NCBI GenBank assembly: GCA_028293745.1 | Contig: JAQGOF010000230.1 | Span: forward strand, 1-62,575 | Length of the DNA: 62,575 nt | Direction: 5' to 3' | Source: Gammaproteobacteria bacterium | GTDB taxonomy: Bacteria; Pseudomonadota; Gammaproteobacteria; Steroidobacterales; Steroidobacteraceae | Shown here: positions 59,436 through 62,575 of the stretch, in pieces | Position numbering within the stretch: position 1 is the stretch's first letter | Layout: every line of letters starts with the position of its first letter | Program-made: the position numbers and the translations under genes | Notes under the pieces: generated by a model | Database searches by the model: none | What the model was told of the DNA's origin: nothing | The model's input: only the letters and a program-made list of their open reading frames with translations

Positions 59436-60593
59436 TCAGAGCTTCGCGCGGCGGGCCGAGCTCAACAGCTTCCCCAGCATCGAGTCTGGAGTTGCGTGCC
59501 CGGCGACGTGACGGTAGGCACCTGCTGCGAGCTGCCGAAGGCGTCGAGGTGAGTTTTGCACGCCTTCCCAGGATACGAACTCCGTGGGTCTCCAGCGAAG
59601 TTTGGACGGGTCCCGCCCCGTCGAAAGATCGACACCGCCCAAGCCCTGGGCGATCGCCCACTGGATCGCTTCCGCGACCACTGTGGTCATGACGCTGTGC
59701 TGTGCCCAGGCGGCCCGATAGCCAGAGTAGTAGAGGTACAGGTCGTTTCCGAGGATAAATCCCACCCGCGTCGCCACGACTTCGCCACCGATCTCCAACT
59801 GGAAAATGCGCAACGAGCCGCGTTCGGCCATCCGCTGGGCATATTCGAGCAGGAAGGTCCGGGCCACCTCGCGTTGAAAGACATTGGCGTGAAAGGGCAG
59901 GTTGGGGGCGCGCGCACGCTCCCCGTGAAGCTCGAAAAACGTCTCGAGCGCGGTCCTGGCCTCCTCAGGCTCACTGACCACCCGGAAGACGAATTCGTGG
60001 CCCCCGCGCTTGAGGGAGTTGTAGCACTTACGGAGCGCCTCCTTCATGTTGCGCGACAGGCGCGACCTGAACTCGTCCCAGGTTCCTGAGAGGGGCAGGT
60101 AGTAGTTCGGTATCTCCCGGCCCCACTGGATCTTGCCGGCCCGCTCGAGCAGCTCGCGCGAGGGGCCTTCCCCGGGAATACCGCCCCATTGCAGCCAGTC
60201 CCAGCGATTGGATGTAGCCAGGAAGTAGTCACTGAGGGTAGCGAAGACCTCCGGCAGGTCTTCGGGCCTCGAAATCACGCTGCGCAGCTCGGTGACGTTC
60301 TCGTCTGCTCCGATCAGCTGCAAAGCGCGCACCCTGAGCGGACCGAACGCCGGACGCGTCGTCAGCATCATGGGCGCAACCGCGATCAGTGTGTCGAATT
60401 CATTCCTGACGGTATGAATGAACAGCTCATCGCGCACCCACATGCTGTCAGCGCAGAAATGCTTCCACCATAAGGCGTTCCACAGCGGGGAAGTGAATGG
60501 CGTGCGGGGCTGCAGGTTCAGTTCCAGCCTCTCCCACTCCGGTGCGAGTTTCTCTATCGCGCTGTGGCCTGCCGCTCGTTCAACGTGCAACAT
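59436..60593 (-). CDS. CelD/BcsL-type (FemAB-like) GNAT acetyltransferase
   Basis: This 385-residue protein has the bipartite acyltransferase architecture of the CelD/BcsL/FemAB group: an N-terminal part with PFTSPLWNALWWKHF, and a C-terminal GNAT domain with LRIFQLEIGGEVVATRVGFILGNDLYLYYSGYR (in parts). GVDLSTGRDPSKLRWRP follows. These proteins modify exopolysaccharides or cell-envelope glycans. No polysaccharide cluster lies next to it in the window, so the substrate is open. The start ATG is at 60593. Confidence 0.82.
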   Translation of the reverse strand: MLHVERAAGHSAIEKLAPEWERLELNLQPRTPFTSPLWNALWWKHFCADSMWVRDELFIHTVRNEFDTLIAVAPMMLTTRPAFGPLRVRALQLIGADENVTELRSVISRPEDLPEVFATLSDYFLATSNRWDWLQWGGIPGEGPSRELLERAGKIQWGREIPNYYLPLSGTWDEFRSRLSRNMKEALRKCYNSLKRGGHEFVFRVVSEPEEARTALETFFELHGERARAPNLPFHANVFQREVARTFLLEYAQRMAERGSLRIFQLEIGGEVVATRVGFILGNDLYLYYSGYRAAWAQHSVMTTVVAEAIQWAIAQGLGGVDLSTGRDPSKLRWRPTEFVSWEGVQNSPRRLRQLAAGAYRHVAGHATPDSMLGKLLSSARRAKL

Positions 60594-60804
60594 TCATTTT
60601 CTTTGCGCAGCAAACTTCGCGCCCCCCTGCGCTGTACGGAGAAGAGTCGAAAAGAGTCCCTGAGCCGAGACCAGCTTGCGCCTGCCCCGTTGACCTGTCC
60701 AGACCGCAAGGCTCAAACCTCAGCATGGGATCCTTATTGCGCTACACCAAACGGCAGCGCTACATTTGAATGCAGCAGGGCAGCAGTAAGTTCCACGGGG
60801 GCGC

Positions 60805-62223
60805 ATGACAGGCAGGATCCGCGGCTCGGGGCAACACGAGCGCGTCAAGCGTATCTCGCGGCGTGCGTTCGGCAAGTTGGTTGCAGGTGCGACGGTTGCG
60901 CTGTCGGCTGGGTCGCTCCCCCTGGTCATACCGGCCCGCCTGATGGGCGCGGAGGCCCCGAGCAACCGGCTGCGGGTCGCGCAGATCGGATGCGGGCGGA
61001 TTGCACAGGTTCACGACGTACCGTCCGTCCTGAACTCCGGCTTGGCCCATTACGTAGCTGTATGCGACTTGGATTCGCGGCGTGTTGCCGACAGCAAGGC
61101 GCAGGTGGAGGCGTTTTACCGTCAATCGGCCGCGCCGGCGCCGCAGGTACAGACTTTCTCCAACTACCCGGACTTGTTGAGTCAGCCCGATCTGGATGCG
61201 GTGGTCATCAGCACGCCGGATCACTGGCACGCGCAAATCGTCGCCGCCGCGGTGCTGGCCGGCAAAGACGTGTACGTGCAGAAACCCTTCACCATGACGG
61301 TCGCCGAGGGGGTTCTGCTACGCGACCTCATTGCAAAGACCGGGCGGATCGTCCAGGTCGGCAGCCAGCAGCGCTCGACTGCGCAGTTTCGTTTCGCCTG
61401 CGAACTGGTCAGATCCGGCCGGATCGGCGCCGTCCGCCGCGTTGAGATCGGCCTGCCGATCGACCCCACCCAAGCCGATGATCCCCGGCAGCCCGTTCCC
61501 GCAAACCTCCAGTACGACCCCTGGCTGGGTTGTACCCCCGAGGTCTACTACACGGAGCAGCGGGTACATCCGCAGCACGGTTACGGTCGGCCCGGGTGGT
61601 TGCGCAACGAGTCCTATTGCCTGGGGATGATCACGGGCTGGGGTTCCCACCACTACGACACCATGCACTGGGCGTTGGACACCGAGCTCAGCGGCCCCGG
61701 CCGCATCGAGGCGCGGGCCGAGTTCCCCCGCAACAGGATCTGGAATGTTCATGGCGCCTACCAGGTCGAGCTGACCTATCCGGGAGGCGTCAAGGTGAGC
61801 GTCTCGGACAGGCATCCGAACGGTTTGAAGTTCATAGGCGATGCGGGTTGGATCTGGGTCACGCGCGAGGGGCAGACGACGGCTTCCGATCCGGGCTCCA
61901 AGGGCGCCGCATTGCCGCCACTGGATGCCAGTGACGCGCGTCTGCTCGCACCGGCTGGGTTGAGCGTTCAACTGCCACGTAGCGACGAGCACCACAAGAA
62001 CTGGCTCGAGTGTGTACGGTCACGCCGCGAGCCGATTGCTCCCGCTCGCATAGCCCACCGCAGCAGTTCTGCATGCATCGCGAGTTGGATTGCCATGAAG
62101 CTCGGCCGCCCCGTGACCTGGGACCCACGGACGGAGCGGTTCGTCGACGACAGCAAGGCCGATGCCCTGCTGGCCCGGCACGAACGCGCGCCGTACGGCG
62201 TTCAGCACTTGCTCGAGGTTTGA
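60805..62223 (+). CDS. Tat-exported Gfo/Idh/MocA family oxidoreductase
   Basis: This 472-residue protein has a twin-arginine signal (RISRRAFGKLVAGATVALS), so it should be exported folded. The NAD(P)-binding Rossmann fold begins LRVAQIGCGRIAQVHD, with STPDHWHAQIVAAAVLAGKDVYVQKPFT, where the EKP motif is QKP. The C-terminal domain has GCTPEVYYTEQRVHPQHGYGRPGW and GWGSHHYDTMHWAL. Exported members act on sugars or glycans. The substrate is unknown. A GC-rich hairpin with a pyrimidine stretch follows it. Confidence 0.88.
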   Translation: MTGRIRGSGQHERVKRISRRAFGKLVAGATVALSAGSLPLVIPARLMGAEAPSNRLRVAQIGCGRIAQVHDVPSVLNSGLAHYVAVCDLDSRRVADSKAQVEAFYRQSAAPAPQVQTFSNYPDLLSQPDLDAVVISTPDHWHAQIVAAAVLAGKDVYVQKPFTMTVAEGVLLRDLIAKTGRIVQVGSQQRSTAQFRFACELVRSGRIGAVRRVEIGLPIDPTQADDPRQPVPANLQYDPWLGCTPEVYYTEQRVHPQHGYGRPGWLRNESYCLGMITGWGSHHYDTMHWALDTELSGPGRIEARAEFPRNRIWNVHGAYQVELTYPGGVKVSVSDRHPNGLKFIGDAGWIWVTREGQTTASDPGSKGAALPPLDASDARLLAPAGLSVQLPRSDEHHKNWLECVRSRREPIAPARIAHRSSSACIASWIAMKLGRPVTWDPRTERFVDDSKADALLARHERAPYGVQHLLEV

Positions 62224-62320
62224 TCGGGTCCAACGTTTCGTCGAGCGTCTGCAGTTGGGAACACCTCTCTCAACACAACGCCAACTTGTAACGCGGTTCA
62301 CTTTTCTCACGAAAATCCCG

Positions 62321-62349
62321 GCGCGCGCGGTGGCGCGCGCACTTTCCTT
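62321..62349 (+). terminator. GC hairpin behind the Gfo/Idh/MocA gene
   Basis: GCGCGCGC (62321-62328) and GCGCGCGC (62333-62340) form a perfect 8-base stem with a GGTG loop, followed by ACTTTCCTTT. It is a reasonable intrinsic terminator separating the oxidoreductase from the next transporter gene. Confidence 0.5.
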
Positions 62350-62444
62350 TGGACTAAGGTCTTCGCTCCCGAGACGTTTGGCCGTAGACTCGGGCGCAAT
62401 GTCACATTGCGCTGACGGTGCAACTCTCAAGAGGAAGTCGCCTT

Positions 62445-62575
62445 ATGTCGTCCGTGTCCCTGGTCTCTTCCCCTGGATTTTTCACCAAGGAACGCACCGT
62501 CGCGGGTGCGGCTTTCAGCCGTTGGCTGGTACCCCCGGCAGCGCTCGCAATTCACCTGTGCATCGGCATGGCCTA
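62445..62575 (+). CDS. OFA-family MFS transporter, N-terminal end (partial)
   Basis: The frame runs from ATG 62445, preceded by AAGAGGAAG, to the right edge (43 codons visible). The text PGFFTKERTVAGAAFSRWLV followed by PPAALAIHLCIGMAY is the typical start of oxalate/formate-antiporter family permeases, just before and in the first membrane helix. The substrate cannot be told from this part. Confidence 0.8.
   Translation, partial: MSSVSLVSSPGFFTKERTVAGAAFSRWLVPPAALAIHLCIGMA

Overview
This is a GC-rich chromosomal segment of a gammaproteobacterium. The genus cannot be fixed from the sequence. Separate nuoC and nuoD genes, the ftsH-folP-glmM-tpiA-secG-tRNA-Leu-nuo order and the mix of lipid, PQQ and aromatic catabolism genes would suit the Steroidobacter/Nevskia/Xanthomonadales neighbourhood (inference). 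Coding density is high. Genes are often joined by 1-4 base stop/start overlaps (ATGA, GTGA, TTGA), and several begin with GTG or TTG. I saw no CRISPR array, rRNA, insertion sequence or prophage.

Layout. 1-18645: a housekeeping block with the ftsH 3' end, folP, glmM, tpiA, secG, tRNA-Leu(GAG) and a complete 14-gene nuoA-N operon for proton-pumping NADH:quinone oxidoreductase. Three copies of a structured, multi-hairpin intergenic repeat sit in this block: before the tRNA, between nuoB and nuoC, and between nuoI and nuoJ. 18646-21343: a gene-poor scar with a 12-base tandem repeat, a decayed aldo/keto reductase and an MFS transporter, then a perfect inverted repeat and a 17-base tandem repeat. 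21344-27009: pqqABCDE on the minus strand, with a NarX/NarL-type histidine kinase and response regulator divergent from it. 27055-37519: an mxaD-like gene, a DUF1684 protein, an M20 peptidase, a GIY-YIG-like protein, a cytoplasmic chemoreceptor-like protein, and an mxaRSACKL cluster on the minus strand. Together, PQQ synthesis and Mxa maturation factors imply a periplasmic PQQ alcohol or methanol dehydrogenase, but no dehydrogenase or cytochrome gene lies in the window.

37621-50985: a large AsmA-like DUF748 envelope protein; a MarR regulator divergent from hmgA-fahA (homogentisate degradation) with a perfect palindrome between them; a DUF2844-DUF3443 secreted pair; a Spy-like periplasmic protein; and an unusual putative lipid locus made of an Mpo1/DUF962-like membrane protein, a membrane-anchored class III aminotransferase and a phosphatidylserine decarboxylase homologue. 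51165-62575: a beta-propeller/Y_Y_Y/GGDEF diguanylate cyclase, rdgC, a small DUF3096 membrane protein, a divergent aruH/aruI pair (arginine transaminase pathway), a secreted retropepsin-like protein, a CelD/BcsL-type acetyltransferase, a Tat-exported Gfo/Idh/MocA protein and the 5' end of an OFA-family transporter.

The most interesting items are the three-stem repeat whose last stem supplies the nuoC start codon, the orphan mxa/pqq maturation set, and the aminotransferase/Psd/Mpo1-like lipid locus.
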